A stretch of 64,000 nt of DNA from Lederbergia citrisecunda (GCF_018343695.1 NZ_JAGYPJ010000001.1:186001-250000); one strand, 5' to 3'. Counted from the stretch's first letter, positions 44,996-53,636 are shown. A program made the numbers and translations. The notes: a model not told the origin generated them from the letters alone.

Positions 44996-46159
44996 TTGAA
45001 GGGGTCAGAAAAGAAAAGAAGAAAATTAAACCGTTTAGGGAAAATCACTTTAGGCTCATTAATTTTATTTATTGCAGTTTTAACTTATTTTATTTGGGAT
45101 AACATTGCAGAAAAAAATGCTGCTGCACGTAAGAATATACAGATTCCAACAAAAGTTGTGGAAACTGTATATCAAAAAGATAAAGAGTCTGATAGGATTG
45201 CAGGTAAATCAAATATTGTAAAGAATCCTGTCGAAAATAAAAATGCTGATCCAAAAAAAGATGAGCAAGTTGAAGAAACTAAGAGCCATGATAAAGATAC
45301 AGAAAATAACAAACAAGACATGCAAAGGCACGAAGAAGAACTTGATAAACATAAGGACGAAGTAGAAAAGCATAAAGACGAACTCGATAAACATAAAGAA
45401 GATATTGAAAAACACGAACAAGACGTAGAACAACATCAAAAAGATGTAGAAAAGCAAAAAGAAGATACTAAGGAAGAGCAAAATTCCGAACAACCCGCAA
45501 AAGAAAAGCCTCCAGTTGAAAAACCTACTAAAGAACAAACAAAAGATCAGGCTCCAGTAAAAGTGGGAAAAGTTGTTTATTTGACTTTTGACGATGGTCC
45601 CCATGCTGTTTCAAAAGATATTTTAAAATTACTAAAGAAATACAATGCAAAAGCTACTTTTTTCATGTTAGAACCGAATATGAGAAATTATCCTGATGCT
45701 GTTAAATCAATGGTAAAAGAAGGCCATACAGTTGGAGTTCATGGGGTCACACATGAAGTGTCCAAAGTGTACCGTTCACCAGCAAGCTTTGTAGGTGAAA
45801 TGAATAAAGCAATTGATTTTATTCAAAAAACAACAAATGTAAAAACGCATCTCATAAGAGCTCCGTATGGTTCGAAACCATACGTCACGGCTCCATTCAA
45901 AGCTGCTGCAGATAAAGAGAAAATGATTTTATGGGACTGGAATATTGATTCGACTGACTGGAAACTGACGAACGGTGCTTACGTAAACCAAGTCATTCAA
46001 CAGACGAAACAATTTAATAAAAAGGAACCATTAATCGTATTAATGCATGAAAAACCCACAACCCTTGCAAATTTGGAAAAAATATTAAAATATTATAAAG
46101 ACAACGGTTATGAAATGAAAGCACTGGATGAAAAGATGACCCCTGTACAGTTTAAATAA
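44996..46159 (+). CDS. Polysaccharide deacetylase (NodB domain) with coiled-coil stalk
   Basis: A roughly 387-residue protein. N-terminal TM anchor (LGSLILFIAVLTYFIWDNI), then residues about 105-160 form a heptad-repeat helix (HKDEVEKHKDELDKHKED...), a Pro/Lys linker and a CE4 domain. CE4 motifs: TFDDGP (catalytic base and metal Asp), a HGVTHE metal-binding segment, RAPYGS and WDWNIDSTDW; the late His is in VLMHEKP. It probably removes acetyl groups from peptidoglycan outside the membrane. TTG start at 44996 or 44987 behind GAGGGG. Confidence 0.88.
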   Translation: MKGSEKKRRKLNRLGKITLGSLILFIAVLTYFIWDNIAEKNAAARKNIQIPTKVVETVYQKDKESDRIAGKSNIVKNPVENKNADPKKDEQVEETKSHDKDTENNKQDMQRHEEELDKHKDEVEKHKDELDKHKEDIEKHEQDVEQHQKDVEKQKEDTKEEQNSEQPAKEKPPVEKPTKEQTKDQAPVKVGKVVYLTFDDGPHAVSKDILKLLKKYNAKATFFMLEPNMRNYPDAVKSMVKEGHTVGVHGVTHEVSKVYRSPASFVGEMNKAIDFIQKTTNVKTHLIRAPYGSKPYVTAPFKAAADKEKMILWDWNIDSTDWKLTNGAYVNQVIQQTKQFNKKEPLIVLMHEKPTTLANLEKILKYYKDNGYEMKALDEKMTPVQFK

Positions 46160-46551
46160 TCACTAAGACGTTTCGAATGCCACGCTAAAAATCATATAGC
46201 ACATAAAAAAGCGCAGGGATTTTGAACTGCCCCCAGTCAAGTAGACAGTGGAAATAATAAAAACTAATCTAAGCGGCGTTAGCTCTATATTCCAGGGATC
46301 TGCGTAAAATCTTGTGTAAGTAGTATTCTATAATCTTCGCAAGGCAAGAAATAATAGGTATGAAAAAATACAATCTGGCAAAACTATTATTGCCTTTTAC
46401 CATAAAACAGGATAGGGCAATGCAGAAGTGCAACCCGAGCGATTTTATGGTTTTTACACTAAAACGGACGGACTTGATCTGTCCGTTTTTTCATCCGTTT
46501 TAGGGAAAACAAATGCGTTAAACTTCAGGGGTTTGGGGACAGAGTCCCCAA

Positions 46552-47751
46552 TTATGATGTTTGATTTAAAATCTCAAGTTGGCTCAAGATTATATCCCAA
46601 TTACGATAACGCATCTTCCATTTTTTTGTAATATTTTGAGATGCCAAATAGAGCATTTTCCTTAAGCTATCATCATTAGGGAAAATGGATTTTGTTTTGG
46701 TCACTTTTCTAAATTGACGATGTAACCCTTCTATTACATTCGTAGTATATATTATTTTCCTAATTTCGGGCGGATATGCAAAAAAGGTAGCTAAAATATC
46801 CCAATTTTCTTCCCATGATTTAACTGCAGTTGGATACTCTTTACCCCATTTTTCTTTAAATTCTTTGAGCCTTTCCATACCCGATTCTTCGTTAATTGAA
46901 GTATAGATTAGCTTTAAATCAGCGACAAATTCCTTTAAGTGTTTATAAGAAACATATTTAGTACTTGAACGTATCTGGTGAATGATACAACGTTGAATTC
47001 CAGCGAAAGGATACACGGCTTGTATGGCTTCTCTGAATCCTGTAAGCCCATCTACACAGAAAAGATTAACCGTTTTAACGCCTCTCGTTTTCAAATCGTT
47101 CAACACACCTAACCAAAACTTACTACTTTCATTTCCCCCAACCCAGATGCCTAATATTTCTTTATAACCTTCATTGTTAATACCCAATACCACATAGGCC
47201 GCCTTCGAGACAATTTGGTGATTATCCCGAATTTTATAATGAATGGCATCCATGAAAATAAAAGGATAATAGGCTTCAAGTGGACGGCTTTGCCACTCAT
47301 TTACTTGTGGCATAATCTTTTCGCTAATCTTACTAACTAGCTCTGAGGAAATCTCAATATTATAGAGATCCTTGACTTGTTCCTTGATATCTCTGGTAGA
47401 CATACCATGTGCGTAAAGAGAAAGAATTTTCTCTTCCAGCCCGTCCACATTTCTTTGGTATTTATCCAAAATTTGTGGCTCATACGAGCCATTTCTATCT
47501 CTAGGAACGTTTATTTCAACTTCGCCAAATTGCGTTTTTAGTTTCCGTTTTGTTGAACCATTTCGATAGTTATTAGGTCCATCACTCCGACGTTGGTGCT
47601 TTTCATAACCCAACTGCTCATCAATTTCGCATTTGAGCACTTCCTCCAAGACATTGGAAAACATCTCCTTGATCGTTTCCATAATTTGATCGGTACTAGT
47701 GAACTTTTGTTCCTTTACCATTTCTTTGATTAATTCCTTTGGTAATTTCAT
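46552..47751 (-). CDS. IS256-family transposase
   Basis: A 399-residue Mutator-type DDE transposase, full length. DDE residues: Asp in FMDAIHYKIRD (near 168), Asp in CVDGLTGFREA (near 231) and Glu in TTNVIEGLHRQFRK (near 340), the last within the signature helix of the family. The N-terminal region has LPKELIKEMVKEQKF and CEIDEQLGYEKH. The ATG has AAGGAGGA upstream, but that site sits inside a long hairpin. No stop or frameshift, so probably active. Confidence 0.95.
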   Translation of the reverse strand: MKLPKELIKEMVKEQKFTSTDQIMETIKEMFSNVLEEVLKCEIDEQLGYEKHQRRSDGPNNYRNGSTKRKLKTQFGEVEINVPRDRNGSYEPQILDKYQRNVDGLEEKILSLYAHGMSTRDIKEQVKDLYNIEISSELVSKISEKIMPQVNEWQSRPLEAYYPFIFMDAIHYKIRDNHQIVSKAAYVVLGINNEGYKEILGIWVGGNESSKFWLGVLNDLKTRGVKTVNLFCVDGLTGFREAIQAVYPFAGIQRCIIHQIRSSTKYVSYKHLKEFVADLKLIYTSINEESGMERLKEFKEKWGKEYPTAVKSWEENWDILATFFAYPPEIRKIIYTTNVIEGLHRQFRKVTKTKSIFPNDDSLRKMLYLASQNITKKWKMRYRNWDIILSQLEILNQTS

Positions 47752-47758
47752 GACGAAA

Positions 47759-47806
47759 AATCCTCCTTGGCAAAATTAGTTATCCTAATTCTCGCCAAGG
47801 AGGATT
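47759..47806 (-). promoter_or_regulatory. Hairpin hiding the transposase ribosome-binding site
   Basis: AATCCTCCTTGGC and GCCAAGGAGGATT form a perfect 13-bp stem; inside the loop AATTAG/CTAATT can also pair. The right arm is the AAGGAGGA site of the transposase, 7 nt before the ATG. Transcripts that enter from outside would fold with the site closed, limiting transposase synthesis, as known for several other insertion sequences. Confidence 0.8.
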
Positions 47807-48703
47807 GATTTGAAACCTATTTACACAACTTTTTCCGCACCGTCTATTCCAGAGGGCTAAGGCCGTTTAGTCGTTTTTGATATCTTTCATGATTATAAAA
47901 ACGAATGTATTCATTTATCGCTTTAGAGAGGTCTTCAAATGTCTCGTACTTATCTAGATAATACTTCTCGCATTTGAGTGTACCCCAAAAAGATTCCATC
48001 GGTCCATTATCGATACACCTACCAACTCGTGACATACTCTGTGTCATCTCTGCTTTATCAATTCTACGTTTAAAGCCATGAGAGGTATATTGGAATCCAC
48101 GATCACTATGAATAAGTGGATGATTCTCGTCCAATTGTTTTGTAGCTTGATCAAGTGTTTTAAACACAAGGTTATTATTATTGGAATGTCCTAAAACATA
48201 GCTAACAATTGAGCCATCATACAGGTCAAGAATAGCGCTTAAATAAGCTTTCTTTGATGGACCATATTTAAATTCTGTGACATCAGTTACCCATTTTTCA
48301 TTGGGCTTTTCAGCTTTGAAGTCACGATTTAATACATTCTCCGCAACATGTTGGGGGATAGAACGCTTATAACGTTTCTTCTTTTTCCGTATGATGGATT
48401 GTAAACCAGCAACCCTCATCAGCCTATAATAACGTTTGTGGTTGAAGTTCTGCTCGAATTTTCGATTTATGTTCAACATCATTCTACGATAGCCATAAAT
48501 GCCCCCCACTTTTTCATGGAGAGCCTTCATCTCTTTTATAATTTCATCATTCTGAAGTTCTCTTGCAGATGGTGTACGTTTAAGCCACTTATAGTAAGCA
48601 GCTCTTGAAATACCAGCGATTTTACAAAGCAAGAAAAGACTCAAATCTTCCTTCACATGAACCTCATGAATAGCGATATAAATAGTTTCAAATCGGATTC
48701 GGC

Positions 48704-49384
48704 TTACTTTCGCCTCCTTTCGATCTCCTCTAACTTTTTTAAGAATAAGTTCTCCGCACGTAAACGTTCATTTTCTCTTTCTAACTTTTTCATCTGAAGT
48801 TTGATTTTCTCTTCTGGCGTTAGCTCAGCTTCTTCCTTCTTTCTTCCACGTTTATCTTTAAGTGCCTCATCTCCGCCATCTTCATACTTCTTAACCCACT
48901 GATACACTTGTTGATAAGAAACTTCAAACGTCTCTGCTGTTTTTTGATAATCTTTACCGTTCCCCAAGAAATCCAGCACTATTTGTATCCGTTCATCCCA
49001 AGTAGTTTTTCTCCCTTTAGTCATAGAGATCGTCCTTCCTTTCGACGTATCCTTTAATTCTCTATGATTATTATACTTGTTAATCCATTTTCTGAGGACA
49101 GAGTTATCCGAGATATTGTACTTTCTCACAATCTCTCGAAGAGAGAATTCACCTGACTGATAATCCCGGACAGCAGCTAGTTTTAATTCTTTACTGTACT
49201 TTTTCCAAGATGATGACTCTTTAAGACCTTCGGTACCATATTTATCAAATTTATATTTCCACTCATTAATTGTGGAAATATTCACCTTATACTTGGTAGA
49301 GATTTCAGTTAATGTCCATTTTCCATCCTCGCATGCTTTTATTACTTTATACTTATACCCCGCTGTGAAAGCTCTTTTAGACAC
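48704..49384 (-). CDS. IS3-family OrfA (IS150-type, multiple HTH)
   Basis: A 226-residue protein with three HTH-like segments (LTEISTKYKVNISTINEWKYKF; LREIVRKYNISDNSVLRKWINKY; YQKTAETFEVSYQQVYQWVKKY) and a C-terminal coiled coil ending RLRAENLFLKKLEE. Longer than OrfA of the IS at 3025, hence a different subgroup. GTG start at 49384. The slip site A AAA AAG near 48735-48741 would fuse it to OrfB. Confidence 0.9.
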   Translation of the reverse strand: MSKRAFTAGYKYKVIKACEDGKWTLTEISTKYKVNISTINEWKYKFDKYGTEGLKESSSWKKYSKELKLAAVRDYQSGEFSLREIVRKYNISDNSVLRKWINKYNNHRELKDTSKGRTISMTKGRKTTWDERIQIVLDFLGNGKDYQKTAETFEVSYQQVYQWVKKYEDGGDEALKDKRGRKKEEAELTPEEKIKLQMKKLERENERLRAENLFLKKLEEIERRRK

Positions 49385-49625
49385 AAAAATGCCCCCTTTT
49401 TGGTAGTCAGATTTTTATTTTTTAATCTGTCTACCGTAAGGGGAGCATATCATTTTCCCTGTGCTTTTAATGTTTATGTTCAGAAACAGCCAATAAAAGC
49501 TCTAATGTAGCTAATCCTATGTATTTATCCTTAAAACTACAAACTAATTTCATAAAAATATCACAAATTTACGTTATTCTTAAAAGAGTACGAAACGGCT
49601 TCTTAAAAATCTAGGGAGAGATGAG

Positions 49626-50600
49626 ATGAAGATATATAATTTCATTACTACTTGTACAATAGCAATAGTGATATTTTTGACAGGGTGTCAGGAAAAGAAG
49701 CAGACGCCGATTACTGACAACAAACCTTTTGTAGCGACCTTGAATGTAAGAGAAAATAGCATGGATTTTGTGGACGAAAACGGTGAAGAACTTACAAAAT
49801 GGAATTTTAACAAAATGTATACTGGAGGCTTTTTACATACTGACGGAGATACATTAGTTTTATATGGCCCAGAAGCTGATGGGGTAGATTTTTACTCAGT
49901 GAAGACAGGGAAAATTGGGAGAACAATAAAGACGGGTAAAGGGATAGTGAATGGCACATATATTCGATCGATCTCGAAGATTGCTTTCGCTGATAAAAAT
50001 CGAAATGAAATCCGTTTTTTTGATGGTAAGGGAAGAGAAACAAATAGCGTTAAAACGGACAATTATCCGATGGCAATGGCTGCAGATGATCAACATCTAT
50101 ATGTAGCCGCTTTTCAAGGAGAAAGACTATCCGTCATTAATTTGAATACAATAAAAATTACCGATGAAATTGCAATACCTTCCTCCTCTGTTGGAATGCT
50201 TCTTCGTGAAGATGAGAAAGAATTATGGATAGGGGGACATGGAGTAGGTAACAAAGCTAAATCTTTCATATCAGTGTTTTCGTTAAAAGATAGGGCATTG
50301 AAAGAGGAAATTCCTGCCCCGCTTATGCCTGTAGATTTTTATGAAAATAAACAAGGTATATACGCACTAAGCCATGGAACAAATATGTTATACCGTTTTA
50401 ATCATGATAAACAACTAATCCAAAAAATAGAAGTAGGAGCAAATCCTTTTTCGATTAATTTTTTTCATGGGAAACTTATTGTAGCTGGATTTGACAGTGA
50501 AGAGCTTTACTGGATTGACCCTGATTCGTTGAAAATAGAAATGACAACTAAGGTTGGCAAGGGACCGTTCGTTATTTTTGTACGAGAGAAGGTGAAATAA
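49626..50600 (+). CDS. Beta-propeller lipoprotein (YVTN-like)
   Basis: A 324-residue protein with a lipoprotein signal (ending FLTGC). The mature part has repeated blade-like strands (VDFYSVKTGKIGRTIKTGKG, DQHLYVAAFQGERLSVINLNTI, ELYWIDPDSLKIEMTTKVGKG) of a YVTN/lactonase-type propeller. Located on the outer face of the membrane. It starts with GGGAGAGATGAG before the ATG and is followed after 1 bp by a response regulator, so it may act as sensor or accessory to that two-component system. Confidence 0.82.
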   Translation: MKIYNFITTCTIAIVIFLTGCQEKKQTPITDNKPFVATLNVRENSMDFVDENGEELTKWNFNKMYTGGFLHTDGDTLVLYGPEADGVDFYSVKTGKIGRTIKTGKGIVNGTYIRSISKIAFADKNRNEIRFFDGKGRETNSVKTDNYPMAMAADDQHLYVAAFQGERLSVINLNTIKITDEIAIPSSSVGMLLREDEKELWIGGHGVGNKAKSFISVFSLKDRALKEEIPAPLMPVDFYENKQGIYALSHGTNMLYRFNHDKQLIQKIEVGANPFSINFFHGKLIVAGFDSEELYWIDPDSLKIEMTTKVGKGPFVIFVREKVK

Positions 50601-50601
50601 G

Positions 50602-51276
50602 ATGAATATATTAATCGTTGATGATGAAGAAGATTTGCGGAGACTTGTTGTCATGTATTTGAATAACTCTGGATTCAATACGTTTGAATCAGATGGGTAT
50701 ACCGGAATAGTGCGTTTATTAGATACTGAAAAGATTGATCTAATCTTACTTGATATTATGCTTCCTGATATGAATGGGTTTGAAATTTGCAAAGAAATTC
50801 GTAAAAACAGTAATGTTCCAATTATCTTTTTATCTGCAAAAGGAGAGGAATGGGATAAGGTGAAAGGATTACAACTTGGGGGAGATGACTATATTGTAAA
50901 ACCTTTTTCACCTGGAGAACTTGTAGCGAGAATAGAAGCGGTTTTACGGAGATTTCATTTGCCTATAAAATCAGATTCTATATTGGAATATGGACCAATT
51001 AAATTAGATGTGGATCAAAGAAGGCTCACAGTTAATGGTGTAGACATTAATGTAACATATAAGGAATTTGAATTACTTGGATTAATGCTTAAATCTCCCA
51101 GTAAAGTGTTTATGAGAGAGACGCTGCTTGATCAAGTGTGGGGCATTGATTATCAAGGTGGATTAAGGACCGTTGATACTCATATCAAAACATTGCGCAT
51201 GAAAATGGGAGATAACGCAGGAGGCATGATTCAGACAGTATGGGGATGCGGATATAAAATGGAGTTGCCAAAATGA
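50602..51276 (+). CDS. Two-component response regulator (OmpR/PhoB family)
   Basis: A 224-residue protein. The receiver domain has the acidic pocket DDEE, phosphoryl-acceptor Asp in LILLDIMLPD (near residue 53) and Lys in DYIVKPFSPGELVAR. The C-terminal winged HTH reads YKEFELLGLMLKSPSKVFMRETLLDQVWG...RTVDTHIKTLRMKMG. It begins 1 bp after the lipoprotein stop and overlaps the kinase gene by 4 bp. Confidence 0.95.
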   Translation: MNILIVDDEEDLRRLVVMYLNNSGFNTFESDGYTGIVRLLDTEKIDLILLDIMLPDMNGFEICKEIRKNSNVPIIFLSAKGEEWDKVKGLQLGGDDYIVKPFSPGELVARIEAVLRRFHLPIKSDSILEYGPIKLDVDQRRLTVNGVDINVTYKEFELLGLMLKSPSKVFMRETLLDQVWGIDYQGGLRTVDTHIKTLRMKMGDNAGGMIQTVWGCGYKMELPK

Positions 51277-52673
51277 AAATAGGATTAGCTCGGAAATTAT
51301 CTTTAGTATTATTGCTTGCTTTTATCATATCCATACTATCTACTTATTTTTTTTCTATCTTTTTATACGAACGATTATATGTTCAAAATATGAAGGATGA
51401 GATGCTCGAAACTGGTACTAAGCTCGCTCAATCTTATAAGGGAGGACTAGTTTCTGAACAACTGATTAAGGAAATAAATTGGTATAACAGTAAATCAAAA
51501 TTTGAAATCTTTGCGGTTAAAAATCCAAGAGAATTAAGTATGTGTTTACCTTTTGAAATGGATTATGAAGCCATCATTAATGGAGAAGAAAGGGAACAGC
51601 TTTTAAGTGGAAAAATAGTCTTTAAGAAAGGCCGCGTAGAGCGACTTAATCGGGATGTCATTTCAGCAGTAATTCCTCTATTAGATGAAAAAAAATTAGA
51701 AGGGATTATTTATATATATTACCCATTAGCAAATCTGAATGAGATGACATTTCAATATACAGTCTATTGGTTAATAGGTTCGGTTATTTTTTTACTAATT
51801 GTACTAACAATCGGAAATAAGTGGATAAAATCCCTCGTTAAACCTTTGATAGAAATGAAGACAGCAGCTCAAGAGTTTGCAGAAGGAAACTTTTCTACGA
51901 GAATTTCTCATCATGATGACGATGAAATTGGGCAGCTTGCAAACACCTTTAATGAAATGGCTGAATCTATCCAAAAAGAGGATGAACAACGTAAAGAGTT
52001 TTTAGCCAATGTATCACATGAATTACGAACACCATTAAGCCATATTAAAGGGTATATGGAAGCCATTCAAATGGGGATTGTTTCAGAAGAAGATGTCTAT
52101 AAGTATCAACAAATCATTGTCCGTGAATCAATGCGAATGGAAAGGCTTGTTGATGATTTATTGGATTTAGCAAAGCTAGAATCTAAAGAGTTTTCATTGA
52201 AAACAGCTCCCATCTCTCTTGCTCAAACAGTCGAGGAGGCTGTTGAAAAAATTAAACCGAAAATGATTGAAAAAGACATAGATTTGGAATGTAAATTGGA
52301 TTATGAATTGATTGTTGAAGCTGACACAGAACGTCTCGAACAAGCGTTGTTGAATATATTGGATAACGCTATCCGTTATACGAATCAAAAGGGAAAGATT
52401 TCGATAACACTTCAAAAGGAAGCTTCTGCTTCTGCATTGCTTACGATTGAAGATAGTGGAAGTGGTATTCCTAAAGAAGATTTAAAGAAAGTTACAGAGC
52501 GTTTTTATCGAGTGAACAAAGCAAGGACTAGGAAGGAAGGTGGCACAGGTCTAGGTTTGTCTATTGTGGAAAACCTAATAAAGTTGCATAATGGAACATT
52601 GCATATTGATAGCAACTTTGGTAAAGGCACAATTGTTGTTATTAGACTGCCACTAATAAATTTCAATGAATAG
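51273..52673 (+). CDS. Sensor histidine kinase
   Basis: A 466-residue membrane kinase. Two TM helices (near 9-30 and 163-182) flank an outer sensor domain of about 130 residues. A HAMP domain follows, then HisKA with phospho-His in FLANVSHELRTPLSH (near residue 250) and an ATPase domain with N box NILDNAIRYTNQ and G boxes DSGSGIP and GGTGLGLSIV. Partner of the preceding regulator. The signal is unknown; the outer domain lies between a lipoprotein gene and a His-rich YtkA gene, so metal or redox sensing is a possibility. Confidence 0.94.
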   Translation: MKIGLARKLSLVLLLAFIISILSTYFFSIFLYERLYVQNMKDEMLETGTKLAQSYKGGLVSEQLIKEINWYNSKSKFEIFAVKNPRELSMCLPFEMDYEAIINGEEREQLLSGKIVFKKGRVERLNRDVISAVIPLLDEKKLEGIIYIYYPLANLNEMTFQYTVYWLIGSVIFLLIVLTIGNKWIKSLVKPLIEMKTAAQEFAEGNFSTRISHHDDDEIGQLANTFNEMAESIQKEDEQRKEFLANVSHELRTPLSHIKGYMEAIQMGIVSEEDVYKYQQIIVRESMRMERLVDDLLDLAKLESKEFSLKTAPISLAQTVEEAVEKIKPKMIEKDIDLECKLDYELIVEADTERLEQALLNILDNAIRYTNQKGKISITLQKEASASALLTIEDSGSGIPKEDLKKVTERFYRVNKARTRKEGGTGLGLSIVENLIKLHNGTLHIDSNFGKGTIVVIRLPLINFNE

Positions 52674-52754
52674 TAACTTTGATTTCACATCAATTACACA
52701 ATATTAGTGTAAAGTTACTATATGGACGTCAAATCATATGAGGAGAGAAAAATT

Positions 52755-53531
52755 TTGAAAAAGCGAATTGCAATAATTTCTATTATTATGCTTGTTTTAA
52801 TGCTTGCGGCGTGTAATAGCAGTAACAATAACAGTACGGACGATGAGATCCCTAAAATGCTGGAAGTCAATTTACAAGTTCAAGAGAAAGCAGATGTAAA
52901 TGCAGAGGTTCCATTTACAGCAACTGTTACTCAAGGCGATGAAAAAGTAAAGGATGCAGATAAGGTAGAATTTGAAGTGTGGGAAGAAGGTAAAAAAGAC
53001 GATAGTGAAATGATTGAAGCGATAAATAAGAAAGATGGCACATATGAAGCCAAAAAGACCTTTGATCATGATGGTGTATTCACTGTCCAAGTTCATGTCA
53101 CTGCCCGAGGATTACATACAATGCCTAAAACATCAGTAACGGTTGGTGAGGGTGCAACAGAAGAACATGCTCACGATAATCACGAGGATGGAGATCACGA
53201 CGACCACGGAAATCATGAACATGGTCATCATTCAGAAGATTTTAGTATGCACTTTATGGAACCAGATTCAATCGAAAAAGGTAAAGAGACAGAATTTGTT
53301 GTCCATTTACAAGATCATAATGAACCATTAGAACATGCTCGCGTTCGCTACGAAATTTGGAATGATGAAATATCTGATAAACATGAGTGGGTAGACGCTA
53401 GCGAAACGAAACCTGGAGAATACGCTGGAAGCCACGATTTTAGTGAGTCAGGAGTATATAAGTTTAAAATTCATGTTCAAAATGATGAAGGATTACATGA
53501 GCACGAAGAATATGAGGTAGTAGTAAAATAA
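52755..53531 (+). CDS. Lipoprotein with two YtkA-like domains and a His-rich linker
   Basis: A 258-residue protein with a lipoprotein signal (LMLAAC). Two copies of a YtkA/FixH-like immunoglobulin-type domain (residues about 38-132 and 170-258, each with VEFEVWEEG or VRYEIWND and a G-V-[FY]-x-[FV]-[QK]-[VI]-H-V strand). They are joined by a stretch in which about a third of residues are His (AHDNHEDGDHDDHGNHEHGHH), likely to bind copper, zinc or nickel. TTG 52755 follows AGGAGAG; an ATG at 52722 has no site. Last gene of the two-component operon. Confidence 0.85.
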   Translation: MKKRIAIISIIMLVLMLAACNSSNNNSTDDEIPKMLEVNLQVQEKADVNAEVPFTATVTQGDEKVKDADKVEFEVWEEGKKDDSEMIEAINKKDGTYEAKKTFDHDGVFTVQVHVTARGLHTMPKTSVTVGEGATEEHAHDNHEDGDHDDHGNHEHGHHSEDFSMHFMEPDSIEKGKETEFVVHLQDHNEPLEHARVRYEIWNDEISDKHEWVDASETKPGEYAGSHDFSESGVYKFKIHVQNDEGLHEHEEYEVVVK

Positions 53532-53604
53532 GAAAAACCTGGGAATGATTCTAACGGGTTCCGTTCAGAAGTACAAACAACCTTATAACACTAAAATAAG
53601 AGCT
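53527..53604. repeat. Long inverted repeat, left copy (pairs with 54787-54866)
   Basis: AATAAGAAAAACCTGGGAAT, then TCTAACGGGTTCCGTTC and AAGTACAAACAA. The inverse of 54787-54866 matches it over nearly 80 bp with a handful of differences. It begins within the stop codon of the YtkA lipoprotein gene. Confidence 0.88.
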
Positions 53605-53636
53605 TAAAATCGCTATGATTTTAGCTCTTATTTTTC
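53593..53636. terminator. Terminator at the end of the two-component operon
   Basis: AAATAAGAGC..AAAATC pairs with GATTTT.GCTCTTATTTTT around GCTAT. T-runs on both sides. Confidence 0.88.

Larger units (their letters stand above)
46296..47844 (-). mobile_element. IS256-family insertion sequence (1549 bp)
   Basis: Flanked by the 8-bp direct repeat TATTCCAG (46288-46295 and 47845-47852), the size expected for IS256. Terminal inverted repeats align over about 30 bp: left GGATCTGCGTAAAATCTTGT, right (inverse) GACGGTGCGGAAAAAGTTGT, each followed by GTAA and a TAG. One transposase gene on the minus strand. About 220 bp between the transposase stop and the left end are non-coding, with two hairpins (GACCAGAT-like AACGGAC/GTCCGTT and TTGGGGAC/GTCCCCAA). 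Confidence 0.92.
46269..48656 (-). pseudogene. IS3-family transposase orfB, disrupted by IS256-family insertion
   Basis: The frame 47844-48656 encodes 270 residues with DDE residues (WVTDVTEFKYG, LIHSDRGFQYTS, GPMESFWGTLKCE) and ends abruptly at LNGLSPLE because the inserted element provides a TAG. The missing end is at 46269-46295. Joining it across one TATTCCAG copy gives LSPLEYRANAA and a stop, the usual OrfB end. The frame continues upstream into orfA through an A AAA AAG slip site, as in other IS3-family elements. The truncated product lacks only seven residues, so loss of function is likely but not certain. Confidence 0.9.
46223..49452 (-). mobile_element. IS3-family element (IS150-like), interrupted by IS256-family element
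   Basis: Ends: TGAACTGCCCCC then GTAGACAGTGGAAATAATAA on the left, and its inverted relative TGATATGCTCCCC then GTAGACAGATT on the right. Flanked by TTT (46220-46222, 49453-49455), the 3-bp duplication usual for this family. Without the inserted IS256-family element and one copy of its duplication it would be about 1.67 kb. As in the IS at 3025, an inverted copy of the terminal repeat (ATGCCCCC near 49390) lies inside the right end next to orfA. Confidence 0.88.
46205..49468. terminator. Terminator of the deacetylase gene, split by an IS3-family element
   Basis: AAAAAAGCGCAGGGA (46205-46219) and TCCCTGTGCTTTT (49456-49468) are complementary with a single G-T pair. They would form a terminator with a 3-4 nt T loop. 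The IS3-family element sits in that loop, flanked by TTT on each side. Confidence 0.75.

Noticed and set aside
45209-45604. 131-codon minus-strand ORF rich in Phe/Leu
   Set aside because: It is the antisense of the Lys/Glu/His heptad region of the deacetylase, which reads as a hydrophobic protein in reverse.
46231-46295. IS3-like end at the left of the IS256-family element as a separate IS remnant
   Set aside because: It joins exactly, through the TATTCCAG duplication, to the IS3-family orfB on the other side, so it is part of the same element.
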